Shown piece after piece: positions 41,801 through 56,800 of a stretch of 64,000 bases of DNA. The stretch's first letter is position 1, and every line of letters begins with the position of its first letter. The translations under genes were made by a program, and so were the position numbers. The DNA comes from Manduca sexta (lineage: Eukaryota > Arthropoda > Insecta > Lepidoptera > Sphingidae): the NCBI RefSeq assembly GCF_014839805.1, contig NC_051141.1, positions 7,634,777-7,698,776 of the forward strand, written 5' to 3'. The notes under the pieces were generated by a model. That model had not been told where the DNA came from. It was given only the letters and a program-made list of their open reading frames with translations, and ran no database searches.

Positions 41801-44800
41801 GAACTCATTATACGGAATATAAATTTATAATTTTGAACTTCTACTATTAGTTCGGGAAGATTTTGATGTGTGTTGATCAATTTCTCATAATTTGGTTAAT
41901 GGCATTAACATTTGGAACGGATCGGTGTGGATGTCGTATATTAACTAGAAAAGAGAATTCAGCAATGAGAATCGCAAGCAATACTTAGAACATGTTCTGT
42001 AGTGAAATTTATATCACATTACTTCTCATTTGCGCGTAAAACCTAATGTTTTTCATACTCTGTAATTTAGCATTACAAATAAGGTTTCTTGCTTTTGTTC
42101 CAGGTGCAATTTTCGACCAGAACACTGAAGAGATCCAGAATGTATTCAAATATGCGATGACAATGCACAATCAAAATATCAGCAGCCGAAGGTTGGAGCT
42201 GCAAGCCTATGTAGATGTCATTAATACGGCCGATGCATTCAAGCTTTCACGACTCAGTGAGTATTTATTGGAAACATTATTATGTTCCGGCTCGCTTATC
42301 TAGGGCATAAATGTGTTCGCCGCCATGCATCGTAAATGATAGTCGTCAGAAACTTTTAAGGCTTCATTTTAAAAAAGTGAAACCTATGTCTTCGTACACT
42401 AAGTATGGCAAGGCTGGGAACGAAAATAAATTTTCAATGCAGCTACACTATGAAATAACGCAATAAGCTGTTACGGTTAAACAAATCATTGACGTGACCA
42501 ATTAATATTCGTGTGCCTATATAAATTGTAGCAATTTGTCGGCTTATTATTAAAGTAAAGCTAATGCACAGATTGCTATTAGCACACGTATCATGAATCC
42601 GTAGAGTATTGCGTTGTCAGCACCCTAATTTTCTATTCTTGCTAAGAAAATCCGATCTAAAGAACATATTTCGATTTGTTTCGTCTTTTGTTTTTGTTAA
42701 ATTTCGGCAGCTAGCAACCAATACTAAACAAATTTACCTGAACAGAGTTTGTATGTTGGAATTAGGATAGTTTAACTCCCGGATAATGAAAAGTTCCTTG
42801 TAGGTAAACATAATTTGCACGAGGCGAAGGTAAATTTACAACTATAGTTTATACATATAATAAGATTGTAACAGGCCGATATCTCTACATTGTAAATATT
42901 AAAAATATGGGGGATTTTTATTAAAGCAACAGAAGTCAAAACAAGTTTTTTAGAATTATTTTCTGTCTTTTATATGCGCATCACGCAAAAACTTCTGTAT
43001 GGAATTGAATGCATTTTCACCGATTTATTGCTAGAAGTCTAATAAAATAAAAGCTCCATTTTATTTAGGGAAACTATAAAGATTGATTTTTACCCCAGAA
43101 AAAAAATCATGTGGATGGAATCGCAAGCATTTGGTTTTTTATATAAATGACTAAATAATAATAATATTCATTGATGTTTCTATAGTTAGCTGAAGAAGTG
43201 ACCCAAAACAACGTCTTGTGTCATGTAGTATGGCAGCCACAAGGCAAACAAATAAGATCTTCACATCGCAATGGTTCTATGATGCGCAATTATTTTATTT
43301 TTCAATACACTATCTTAGAAGGCGCAGTTTGATTTTGTTCGCAATTTTATTGTTCTACGTGTAATGAATCGATAGCTACACACAAATATAATTCCTATAC
43401 CTCACCAGGGGCTGAATGGTTTTATACAATTATTCGTCTTATATATTAACACAAACGTGACAGGAATACAATTCAGCTTCTATTCAAATAGTGAAGGCCT
43501 TTGAAATAAAGTTAAGTTTACAAGATTGCCACAGTCTCAAGAGTGAGGAGAATCTTTAAGACAAGTGTCATCAGCGCTTCACGTGATCAGAATGTAGACT
43601 AGCTCTCAACTGATCGATACTCGGAAACCGCCTGGAGGATAGGTTCCCAGAGGCATTTTATTATATTCCGTACAGTAAACATCCTCACATGCACTGTAAA
43701 TGAAACTCCTAGCCAAACACAATATATTACGTAATACGTATGCAAGATAACTTTTACGCGCTCAGTTGAGTTGACGCTCAATGAAAGATACATTTTGCGT
43801 CAAGCCTCTATTTTTGTTAGGTGTTGTTTGTTTGTGTTTACACATAGTTCACTTTTAATATCAAGTCCTTTCAAATATAGAAAATATTTAAAGCTGTGTA
43901 TCGAGGTAATTCCCATGCCAAAATATACTTAATAAGTACGTTATAGCTAATGCATGCATTGCGATATTTAATCGAAATTGAATTCAGCCTTCTCGAATTT
44001 TCTTTTTGATAAAATAGTGACACACAAAATCAAATATTATCATGATATTCGAAATAACATACTGTATCTGGGCTCAGTAAATAGCATAATTTACATAAAC
44101 TTATATTCCTATACAGTGAAAATGCGATGACCTTCGCTCCTGTAAATTGGCCTTTGCAGCCATAGCATATCCGGCAATATCCCTGCAGTCAAATTAACCA
44201 GTGCCGCGGTGAACTGTAACCCTTTTCGTTCAAACCAAAGCAACGGTGCCGGCAAAACTAAAAAAAATCCACCCGGCCTTTACGGCTCGATGTGAAAAAC
44301 CAATGTATCGAGTTCTACCTGAGTGGAATATGTATGCTTTGATTCGTTCGAATTTGTGTCTCAAATTCTCCATAATGTTACTATAGGCGTAGTTGTAACG
44401 GATTTTTGTGCTCAGTATCAGCGCTGAATTTAGAATTGATTCCTCGATATAGACTCTTATTAGTTCACGGGGCCGAACACACTCGTTTCATCTCCATCGT
44501 CGCATCCGAGGAAAAAACCTTTATGGGATATATAAATACTTCTGTAGTGGACGTTCGGGTGAAAATATTATTTTTATTTTATACATTGAAATAACGTTCT
44601 CCTCGTATTCATTTATAGTAATCATATTAATTACGTTCTCCACCATGGAATCTCGATTATTTCCATTTAATTGTTGAGGAGTTGGATATCCCGCAAACCA
44701 ACTGCTGATGTAAACGTAGCAATACGTGTATTGCAAATAATAGCGAAGTAATAAGACACAAAAAATCAAACTAATCGCTTCTGGCCAATATATAGGTATT

Positions 44801-47800
44801 GCGTCCCTTTATTCAAGTAGGAAATGGCCCCGAACAATAAACATGACTTCATTACTTATAGGTAAGAACCATGTTGGTTACATCAGCTTTAAAACAAAAA
44901 AAAAACGTTTCAAAATAAGTACATTCGTTGAGGAGCTACTACTTATGTAACAGACAGATACAAAAATACAGACAATGAGATATACTTATACGTTAAATTT
45001 ATAACATCCTTATTTAACGTCGGAGGTGACAATAAGGTACTAGTATCTTTATCATACACTATACAGTTAAGAAAAACTAACTAAAGGAATCGTTTTATAT
45101 CACATAAGTTGAAAGTGAAATTTTGCCGGTTAAAGACAGATAAGCAGAAAATAATATAGTCCCATTATACAACGTTGAGAAAACTGTCTCAAATGTAAGA
45201 CGAATTTAAAAGAATTTCAGAACAAACTTAACCGTCAGATAAAACAATCCAAGATACGTGTTGTACAAAAGTATCATCAGTACACTAGGATAACGTCATT
45301 GTCCCACAGAAGGCACAAATGTTATCACCACGTCCGTTCCGCGCGAATAAAAAATGTAAGTAAGACATTTTTTATGTCGCCTTGTAAATAAAAACAATGC
45401 GAAAATATTAACGCGGAAATTAAAAAGCAGAAACAAAAGCAAATTGCCCGTGAAGCGAGATGATCAGCGGCGACAGACACCCGCGCCCATTCGCTCTAAT
45501 GACGAGTGGTCTCGGCTTCTGCGGCCTCGACGTCTGCTTCAAATCTGTTATTATTTGAGATGAATGAATGTCCACATCAGAGATTTATTTCCATACAACT
45601 TTATAAAATTATCTGGGGCAAAAAGCAAAATATGTACAAGTTGCATACCTTAATAATTCTAAAACTGTGATGTATGTGATAAAATATACTAATAAATCAT
45701 CTTTAGAGTTTATAATAAAATGCACTACGTGTAAAGAATATTTAAGATTGTATATAAAACTCTTATAAGGCAAGGTGTGTAGCTACCTACTTTCGGGTTA
45801 AGTGCCTCTTACATAAACTGAGCTCGTAATCCCATAAAGAAGCCGAAAGCACTTCAAATTTTGTGACGAACTGTAAACTTGTATTGTTTTTACGAAGTAT
45901 TTTGCGTTAAAAAGGTGTTTTTCCTCTCTCCTATCAACTTTTTACACTTATTTCCTAGTGATATATTTATGCCCCTATATCGCTTTAACCAGAAAAGGGA
46001 ATGCAGTGAGCACGATAAAAAATAACAAAGTAAAAACTAAAATTGTTGGCACGCGTTCCTTATTGTCGTGGGGAATAAAAAAGTGAACAATGCTTATAAA
46101 AAGTTATATGTTTTAATGTAGACAGTTACAAGACTACTAAACTTGCTATTCTTCTTTCCTTTTTAAGGTTTTTAAGAATAATTATATAGAATACTATATC
46201 ACCCAGTGAACTTCTTATCATCTGCAATTTATTTAGTTATAACTTTGTGTGCCTAAATTTACTTTAAGTATTTTCTTACATTTTGACTGCATCGGTGGCG
46301 TTGGTTATTTTGCATGCACGCCATGACACTGCTCGGAGCTCTCGAGTTGGAATCCTGGATCGTAGTACTATTGAGTAATGGTAGTAATATAATAGTAGAA
46401 GTAGTAATACTGAGTTTTTCTACTCAGTATCAGCTGGTGTCGGGTAAATGTGCCCGCTCTGATGAGCCCTATCATGGGATGTAACAAGTGTGTTACATCC
46501 CATGATAGGGCTCGTATAGTGATAGCGAAAAGTGGATGTCTGGCAGCACCTCTACTTAAACATTCGGATATAAAGGCACAAACTCCAAAAAAAAATACTG
46601 TATAATATTATAAAGATTGTTTTTTTAGATTATAGTGATTTTAGTCTGTTTTTTTTTTTGGTAAAAAGTGTTATCGCACGTCGCCCCGTCACGTGTGTTT
46701 TCCACGAGGCTGATAGGATAGCCTAATTGTCGCCAATACACCCTGTGTTACTTGTATATAGCAAGACCTTATCACTTTAAAATACCCCAAATGTCTGTAG
46801 TACATTTGTTACATTCATTGTAACCTTTGATAAGTCCAATTATTAGCTATTCATGTGAATGTAATCATAATATATTTTATGCCCATAAAATCAAATATAA
46901 AACGTCACACATATTAATTTTAAATCGTAATAGTCATTCATGTATGAATTGACTTAAGAATAATATTTGTAGAATAGAAGGATCATTATTTCGAGGAGTT
47001 GTGGTTTATTATCTAAGCTGTTAGCCAGTAGCCCCTGAGGGTACGCAGAAATGAAGCTAGTGTAGGCACTATATGATTGGTCGGGCTCATTTCCGTAAGC
47101 TGATCACATCAGGTTCAAATTTCAATTTCACCTCATGTGTGTTGATCGAGTCGGAATGTACACAAGCTTCGAATGCAAAAATAAGGGAAGCCTAACGATA
47201 TTTTATGTTTACGCGAAGATTAGACATTGGAAAGGGCGAAGTTTCAGATTTTACCGAGATAAAATGCCAATAATAGTTTTATGAGAAGGAAGAAACCCAA
47301 TACATCCTCGTTACGCACAGGCACTAGATCAATATATTGCAATAGGACAGTTTTATATATTTTGAATACTTTGATGCGAGTTATACGTAAGCTATTATAA
47401 CCGCTTATAGATTCCTATAAAAATCTTCTCAGACTATACACACTATGTACGTGAGTAAAATTTCATGCATAAACTTGCTAAAGATATATTTTTTTTAGCG
47501 CTCATGCTTGTGAATGTAGCTAGATCATAAACATTTGGAACATACATTCACAACATTTTTATGTTTTATTATTCCGAATGTATCACTTACGAAGCTGTGA
47601 ACATTTAACGCATTTATCCGGTAACGTATTAAAAGCGAAACAGGTGTTAATATTGACAATTACGAGCACTAAAATTTGGAAATTTAATGACCGCGTACAA
47701 TATTATGTAGTTAAAAAATTTGTTCGTGCACGAAATATTATGTATATTTATAAAACCAGCCTTGTATTATAAACTGTCCACTGCTGAAAACGGGACTCCT

Positions 47801-50800
47801 TTGTTACTGAGAGGGTTACCTTTGTTTGATTTTAGTCCACCATGTTGGCCCAGAGCGGTTTGGCGGATTCACATACCTTCAAAATTGTTATGGAGAACTT
47901 TTAAAGCAAGCTATAATTCACAAATAATACTCGTATAGCTTAGAAAAATCAGAGATGCGTTTGGGTTTCGAACCTGCGGACATTCGTGTCGGTTGTCCGT
48001 TTCATTCCCAACTAGGCTATCGCCGCTATATCATGCATGTAAAATATATGTACGAGTAAATATATGCGGATAGTGGTCGCTTTGAAATAATAACTTGAGT
48101 AGGCCATATTCCGTAGTGGACTTCATGTAGCTTATGATGATGATGTAACATATAGGTATTACTCTTTGCTAGTGGCGTAGCTTACGATTAAGTCCTGTAC
48201 GAGAATAAAAATAAAGCAATAAGGGAAAAGGCTTTCAATTAGTAAATTAAATATTAGTACCAGATTAATAGTTCCAGAGATAAGGGCGATTCCAGAGATA
48301 AAAAAAAATCATTTCTCTAATAATGGGGAAGATTATATTAGCCAGATAATTGGGACCCGAATTTGAAGAACTCTCTAGTAAGTATAAACAAAAGCTCAAT
48401 CTTTATTCTTTTTCACTGCCTTTTTGACTGATATTTAATGTTACGTTTTATTGACGATTCCAGTATATTTATGTTAATATAACAGAAAACATATGTGTAT
48501 TTTTTTTTGTATTGAAGTGACTTTTAGATTTCATGTTATTATGTCGTCCTATCGGATAAAATAAATTTAGTATTCAGTAACGTAATTAACGTTACCAAAG
48601 CTATGGGCTGTAATATCAGACTATTTACTTTGAAGAACTTGTACTGTTCTAAACTGCTCCTTTATTAATTAAAGTATCACTTTATAGGCTCAATGAATTA
48701 TTTAAATACCTAATTTATGTTTTAACACATATTTTAAGTTAACGTTAAAGGAAAAATCTAAATGACCTTCGATATTTTGTTTGTTATAACAATACTTTTT
48801 TATTACTAGAAAAATGTTTGTCTACTCATTAATAACAGAAACTTAAATACTCAAATTTTAGGAATAATGTAAGATTGTAAGGGGAACGTAAAAAGTTCCA
48901 TGCTTACACACAAGTTCAAACTTGTATAACACCACTTAGCTCAATTTTGATCTCGTTGAAATATAATACACAATAGACTGAAAATTGTTTTAAACATTTT
49001 ATGCAGTTTTATCCGCGGCTTCATTCAAAACAATTCCCACATGTCTATTTATTTTGAACCGTCAAAAGTTCTCGTAAATCGGCGTTTGTACGTCGTAAAT
49101 ACAAATTTAATACGAAAATATGTAAAATATTTCCGAAATTTATTGAATAAAATACAAATACAATGAAAATGAAGAAAATATATAAATTATAATAACTAAT
49201 TAAATGTGTTGGTGGTATAATTTCATCTACCTAGAAGCAAAGTATATTAAAGAGATTAAGAAAGTTTTGAATATAGCGCACCGCGACACCGTGTCATCGC
49301 CGCGAAATTAGTTTGTAAAGATGAAACAAAGGTGCGTAATAAATGAAAAGTTAAATTATTTTATTTCTAAAGGTAAACAGACGATGTCAAAGTTTATTTA
49401 AATTATGTAAATTTTTCTTTAGTCCTTGCTCCTGTAATCAGTTTTCACAGAAAATCACGGGCAGACAATATAAATAAGCATTTTTTATATTAAGTGTCGT
49501 GTTATCGGTTATTAACGTTTAGTACTCAAGTTTATAAATTAAACCTAACTTTGAAGACGAAACTAAACAGAGTTTATTTCGAAACACCCAAGTTTCACAA
49601 AGCGCCTTGGACCTTAGTCATCGCCCAAATCACGAAGTAAAAGAAAGATATTATAATACTATAAAAATGTATTATAACGTAAGTTCATCATCAAAGAAAT
49701 ACCTGCTACCTAAGAACTCGGTGAAGGTTAACCTTCACGCCACGAAGATAGTGTCTTTTCTATATCTTTGGGATCAAAGGACAAAAAAATACGAAAGTAA
49801 ACAAGTCAGACTGCGACTTAAAAACAAACACACATCTCAGCTTTATCTCCGAAAGGATAGGCAGAAGTGCAACCCGGGGCGCGAGCACTTTTCACCGTAT
49901 GTGGATGTGTGTGTGTGTTTTTTTTTACTGTGAATAACGAGACGAGCTTGCCGTTCGCCTGATGGTAAGCAATACGACCGCGTATATTATGTGTTCCCTC
50001 CTATGATGTGATACAGGGCGAGTGTATCGCCGTATCGGGCAGAAATTCTAGACTAAAGACTAATGCTGAACATAAAAACTTAAATATCACTCTGCCCAAC
50101 TCGAGACTCGAACCCAGGACCTCAGAGCGGTGCCATACATGGCACGCAACACAACTATGCCACCGAAGTAGAATGCGAGTAGGCGCTTTGAAAATTATGT
50201 GCATTACACTTAAAGTTAATTGTCTATTTCATTTTTTGTATCAGAGTTTTATGTAAAACTATTATGATAAAGCATCATTGATTGAACGTAAAAAACACTT
50301 GACTAAAGAAACCTCAACACCGGTTCATTATTGTTAATAGACACTCGGCAGAGCGGCACAGGTTGACACACCTTTTATTGTAATTGCAACCTAACGCAAT
50401 TACCTTAAAAGCCTGTCAGAGGAGCTAAATTTAATGAACTTGAAAATAAAGTGGATTGTCTTATTTAATCCTCCTTCGCTTTCTGTTTTTTGCCACCCCA
50501 GGGTTGACAAGTAAATTAAAACTACTTTTTTTTCGTTTGCAAATGTTCGTAGATTTCTAGCTGTTATAAAAAAAAACTATTCACAATGACTCAATTTTCA
50601 TTTTTTAGTCGTACAGATGACAAAAAAGGAATCACAGGACCTATTTTTATTATATTTTGTGCAGATTTAAAAAACGTAGCTTATATAGCACTTGCTTTTA
50701 ATTTGATCGTAAGACCCATGAAACCAACATAGGCATACCCTCAACCCTAGTGATGGTAGCAGAACGCGAATTTTACCACGAAAAAAGTGTAGGTTTTTTC

Positions 50801-53800
50801 ATTACAAGTAAACATCAAAAATATAACATACTCTCTTTAAAATACTTATTAAGATCTTAATATTTTTAACTATGTTGGTGGTGGGCTATATTTTACATCC
50901 GCCCGAATAGCAAATACATATGCAAGGTGGTAAAACCCGCCATATCCACGCCACATGGTAGCCACACTGTCCAAGTAAGTGTGTCACGTTCCGGAAACAC
51001 ACTGTTTACATCCTATATAATTGTGTCGACTGCCGAGGGGTAATCATCACTCGTCAGTCGACATTCTATTGGACCCCACTCCACTTATCATGAGGGGGGT
51101 GGATCGTTTTGCTATGCACACATAAAAAAATACTTTAACACGCCTAATTAATTTCGAAAAGAGTTCACTTGTTAATTGTTTTATAAAACTTATTTGGAAT
51201 CCACATATAACTGATATGTTATCTACTTTTATATCAGTGTGTCTTGTCTTTGTAGAATTTATAGTTTGTTTATTATTACGTATAAATTAAAAAATAATAT
51301 ATTCTTTTTTTTTCATGTATCGATGTATTTGGATGATATGAATTTTCTTAAAAAATGCTAATAACTGTCGATATTTCAAAACTATTGCAATAAAACGTTT
51401 AATATCCCAAAGAACTATCTTACGTCATCCCCATTAAATTGCAGAATGTAACAAGAACAAGTAAAAGCTAAAGTTTAAACTTGTTTGTTCGAACACGCTG
51501 TCTTTCTAACTACTATCTACTCCGATTCTTAATATCTTTTCACTAATACGAAGCTGATCCCTGAGTGCTATTGGTTACTTTTACACCGAAGTTGTACGCA
51601 CAAGAGTCGCCACAGAAGCTAATAATATAACAATTGCCTGCGGCTGCGGTTGCGTGAAACCTTATTCATTGTCATCAATGATTATTTCCGTATGGAAGTA
51701 CAACACTTAAAACGAATGTAATTAAAGGATAAAATACGTGATACCATAATTTAACAGTGGACTATTGCCTACGCGTGCGCGCCTTATAATAACTATACAA
51801 AGTATTCCGTGCTGTGTAAAGCTGTACCGTTGTGTGGCTCACACTAACTATAGTGCAGCTCCAAATATCATATGCAGCGCCGACCGCATCACAAAAGGCC
51901 TCGTTTAACACAATAAATGCAACCCGTTTGCGCCACTATTTTGCATAACGTCATAACTGTCGATTGGCAGAAGCTCCTATGTTATCGCTCTTTTGGCTAT
52001 CGTCCCTCCGATTCCTAACACGCGTAGAGAAAATTTGAGGATGAGATGTAAATCTATTGAATCGGTGAATATACCCACACCTGTTTAGATCTTACATAGA
52101 CGGGTAATCTGAAGTAGTTTCTTCTTTTATAGACTCTTAATGAGATTGTATTTAGACCTTTATACCGTAGCAGCAGCTAATGATATAAAAGTTTAAAATT
52201 CGCTGGCAAATTTCATAATTATTTAAATCAACTAATAACATCCTTAAATGTCAGTACACATATCACAATAGATGGCATAATTAAATTTAGTTCGTTACAT
52301 TTTACTTTAAGAAAAGTATACAGATCTATGGTATTAAGTTAAATATCATTAAACCATTATATAAATCAGAAAGTTAAAATAAAACCGAATTGTGTCGATG
52401 GCTGCTAAATATACAGTCTGGATGCATAAGTGATATGATTTATATGATAAAGTAATGTTTTATAAGAAACTGTACGTTTTCAGTTATAATGTTTTGTTAT
52501 TTCTTGTATTTAAATACCTTATGAAACAGATCCCTGACAAAAAATGATTAATGATTTGTCTATGAGAATTTGTCATCTGTATTTGCTGTCCTGACAAATA
52601 GACCTGTTAATGCACAAAAATGCTAAAAGCCATAAATGATCTAATTTTCTTGTAAATATATACGAGATTTTGTTTTGATCGAATTCTTTTTTCGAATTAG
52701 TTATTTCGATCCCTTATAGATCTCTGGAGGATTAGTAGTTATACAATTTTAGTGTATCTATAGATGAATATATAAGCAATTGTACTATTTAAAAAATTAC
52801 ATTTCAAATGAATAATATAATGTAGCTACTCACACAATAAATTCAATAAGCAATATTGTCCACAGTTTGCAATCAGTTCGCCCGCGGCGTGTTTGCGATG
52901 CTCGGAGCGGTCACGCCCGAATCCTTCGACACGCTGCATTCGTACACTAACACTTTCCAGATGCCATTCGTCACGCCATGGTTCCCTGAGAAGGTGAGTC
53001 TATAGAAAGAAGATAAGTCTAAGGTAAATACGTGTTCCAGAGGAAATATTAACAATAGCTCACCATACCTCTCCATAAATATGAGAAGAAGGAATTGTAA
53101 CTTATTGGTGAAGTTTAAAGAAGATTGCTTATTTATTATGAATTTAGAATAGTGATCCTTATATCCTACTTACTTATGTAATTGTCGACGATAACATAAG
53201 ACAATGCAAAGACACTTAGTAAATATTTTCTCTGCAAATTAAATAATTTGAAATTACGAACTTACTATCCAATTAAGTGTTTTTAGTGATACAACTAACC
53301 GATTTATTTTCCCCATTCTGCAAAACCGTATTAATGTCCATTTTCTGATGGATTTCATCTGTATCTTAATTCTGAAAAAAATCACTAACATCCTCACATA
53401 CACCCGTCTAAATATTAGCAAATTTTCCAATGCCTAGTTTTGTTACTGACAGCTGGTCATGTCAGCTAAATGTTTGGAGAGAAGTATATTTTAAATTGTC
53501 TATTAATTCAATAGTTCCTAGTAAATTGGATCAAGTACATAAACTTTCTCTTTTTGGATAGTTTTTACATTTCTTGCATGCTTTAGAACCCTTGCGAATA
53601 ATTTACCGATAAAATAAAAATGGTATGTTAGGATCCTTTATTAAGTTTAAGGATCCGAGACTATATCAGTTTTAATTGATAGAGTAAATAGAAATTGTTT
53701 ATGACATAATATTATTATTACATCACGCTCCTGAGTAGGAAGCTGATGTATATAATGTAACTGACTTACATTTCGCTCATTTTCGCTGCCATTCTATAAG

Positions 53801-56800
53801 TGACATTCGGTACTCGTAAGTACTCGTCGCTATTTACCTGATACAACTTGATATCAGCTTGATATTGAGTAGTAAAATCAGATATCACTTTACCCGAACC
53901 AGAGTCGAATCCGAGACCTTACTGTGTATACAACTACGTCAACAACTCCTAAGAGTAGTATAGGTATGCCCGTTTGCAATTATAGCTTACCAAACGTTTC
54001 AACCTATTCAATATAGTATATGCCTGTTAAAGTCTACATTCCCGTGGCTATGAATGTATTTAACAGACTTACTATTCCATTCCATATGAGAATCTTGAAC
54101 AAGTCTTTTATTATTGAGAACAAGAGCTAAAATATTCAACATAATGTTGTTTTTTGAGCTTATTTCTATGTTTTGGAAACATACCTTATTTTATAACAGC
54201 CAATAGATTACATTATCATCATTAACCACATAAAGTTCACTGCTGAAAATAGGCCTCCCCTAAATATTTCCAGACGGACTTGTCGAAGGCATTACGTGTT
54301 CATTAATTCTTTAACTCATCCTAAACTTTAAGAAGCAAGTGAATGTGTAAAATTAATATAATTATAAACACGAAAGTAAATAAATTTACAAAATTTTGTT
54401 GTTTGTCTTAGAACTTGTTTAAGAAACAATATTGTAATTTATAAATCCAATAACAGTAATATTATAAGGCGTAAAAACATCAAAATCGCCTTCCAAGATA
54501 CAGAGTGGGCCTCTGAATCGTCGCGTTGAAAATGTTTACGTTCAAAGACGATCATTTTTTAAAGTGTTTTTAAATAATCCATTACCTTCTTTTTCATTGA
54601 TTTGATTATAATTTATCTGTTATTATATTTCGTAATTAGTTACGTCTATTCTCAGTTCTGACATATTTGAAAATAGTACTGTTTGGTCCACGTCAATCGA
54701 AATGTCATTATCTAGACCAGAGGTTCCAAAACTTCTTTTTTCTCATAGACCCTTTCAAAATTTTGCTGGTTCCGGTGGACCTTTCTTTTTGGTTTCGCAG
54801 AGAATACTTGCATTACAAATACTATACACCATTGTGGGTGGCGTCTGGAGAGTTACGTTGGGGTCACCGTGCCTTTTACGACTTCTATCAATACTTTCTG
54901 CCTATATCGATAGGTGAAGTCAAGACAACATACATACGTGTTTTACTATCAAAACAGGTATATTTTCGTCGATCCCGCTTACGAATTCTGGACCTCCATT
55001 TTTTGTCACGCCAACGGAGACCCCCGTCAAGTCTACCGTGGACCCCTGAAGGTCCATCTGGGACCACTTTGGAAATCAATGATATAAAATATACCTAATG
55101 TACTTTAAAAGTAATTTTATTTTATTAGCCAGTATTTTTATTATAATTAAGTTATATTCATGTTCCAAGTTAGTTTCACATTTCTGTTAGTTGAAATGAA
55201 CAGTAAGGAAGCCGAGTGTAAATAGTATTCTTTATACGCGAGGGAAATTGTGAATGTTTAAATTGAGTTTAGTAAACTGGACTTTTTCCCGTCGTCTTCT
55301 GCTAACTGCACAAGGTGATGAAGCCATTGACGGCTACGTTTTATTTAGTTTACCAAATTGAACATTTTAATATAATTTTTGCCATTTATAAACTACTAGG
55401 CCATCTCTTCGCTTAACTAATTTCTTTAGAAAATATAACAATTAAAATTAATTTGAAAATATTTTCATTTTTTTACAAATATTTTGTCATTGATGATACT
55501 TCGGAATGTTCATTTCCCACTTCGAATCGATACTACTTTTAAAAGAGACATTGCCAATAATAATCGAATTTTCCTACTTACAGTTAATAATACTTCGTAT
55601 TTTCTTTACTGTAAGTAGGAATTACTGGCACCATGTGGTGCTTGTAACGCAGATTTTTTAAATTGTTTTGTAGCCGCAATTTTATAGAATTGCTTCAATA
55701 ATTCGTATTATATGGCATTTAAGTATTTCGCTATAATATTTGACAATAGTATACGCTAAAAAGAAATTCATGATGGCGATTTCCATATGTATTTTTACTG
55801 CTATCATGGCATACGATTTACACGGTAAATGCCAAATACCTACACTCAAGGGGCGCAGTTAAAATGTCAGGATTCGAAAATTTATCAAAACTATAACTTA
55901 ACGGAACCAATATTCATGGTACAAGTACATAAGATGTAGTTTTTAGTCTGAAAATAGTATTGTCAAGTAAGTGAAGTATAATAAGATAGATGTTGATAAA
56001 AATTGAGTCATTTAACAAAGATGGATGCTGCAAACATCTCCAGTGGAAACGTCGACGCTCATTGCATTACTCGGCATCAATTTCTGTCTCTTATACTCCA
56101 TCTAATGGAAGCAATTTATTGTACGCCCGAAGAAGAATGTACGTTAGTAAATACTAAAGACAATGCTTTTCATTATACAGTAAACAATGTAGCTATTTGT
56201 TGATGTACTATTGTGTTTTTTCTTGTATTGATCATAAAGCTATTAGCCGAGAGCCCCAATGGCGTATTTCGAGTCATGAGGACTGTGAAACGACATCGAG
56301 TTAGATTCTGGCATCGATATAAACAATTCTATGGTGGTGGGCCAGAATTTCTAGTGACTGTAATCTTGTACACTCGATACAAGATTTTCATTTTAACGTA
56401 GGGTCAGCACTATGAGGGTTTTCATTTACTATCGCAGGTATATTTATGCATGTATTGCTAATGGCGTCTAGTGGCGGCACTGCGCTAATGTTTTAGAGGA
56501 ATAAAATTTCCAGTGTCTAAGGATAAAAAGTAGCCTATATGGTAACCCTCACCCGTGGACTTGTTCCATCTGTCTGCCAATTTTCAATCCAGACATTGAG
56601 TTTATGAATTTTATTTGGGACGGGGACTTTTGGGCTTTGCTACCAGATGCAGAGGAGGCTTATTGCCGTGGACGTACAAAAAAAATCGGTGGTACCTACA
56701 TTTAATTTTCGGCCACTTGGATTCAGACTCAAAAATATTTAATGTTTGATTAAATAGGAATACTTTACACAAACGTACTGTTGACATTAATATATGTGTG

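Larger units (their letters stand above)
17867..42103 (+). other. GluRI intron 1 (24.2 kb)
   Basis: A GTAAGT donor and TTCCAG acceptor bound it, in phase 1. It holds SINE copies (21441, 24891, 34236 and fragments at 34917 and 37381), the TIR element at 22544, the GGGCCCTCATTCT MITE at 29706, LINE-type 3' ends at 31116 and 35280, and the repeat cluster at 32479-33541. Stretches 17.9-20.5 kb, 25.6-26.1 kb, 30-31 kb and 39.1-42.1 kb are AT-rich with no gene seen. Small GC-rich islands at about 19370-19450 and 40610-40760 stand out and could be regulatory. Confidence 0.85.
42257..52865 (+). other. GluRI intron 2 (10.6 kb)
   Basis: A GTGAGT donor and CCACAG acceptor bound it, in phase 1. It contains SINE copies at 46289 (+), 47754 (-) and 49850 (-, interrupted), a Penelope-like fragment at 47198 and a dispersed repeat near 50880. 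A GC-rich patch lies at 45440-45540. The rest, including 42.3-46.2 kb and 51.2-52.8 kb, is AT-rich and shows no gene or recognisable repeat. Confidence 0.85.

Noticed and set aside
49607..49933. 108-codon open frame
   Set aside because: Its last third is SINE sequence and a GT run; the first part has no family resemblance and starts from a TTG.
54667..55098. 143-codon open frame as a gene
   Set aside because: It lies within a dispersed repeat that occurs also at the window start (minus), 20523 and 36772, and open frames exist on both strands.
56003..56203. 66-codon open frame with a cysteine-rich look
   Set aside because: I recognise no family; no splice context and length is within chance.
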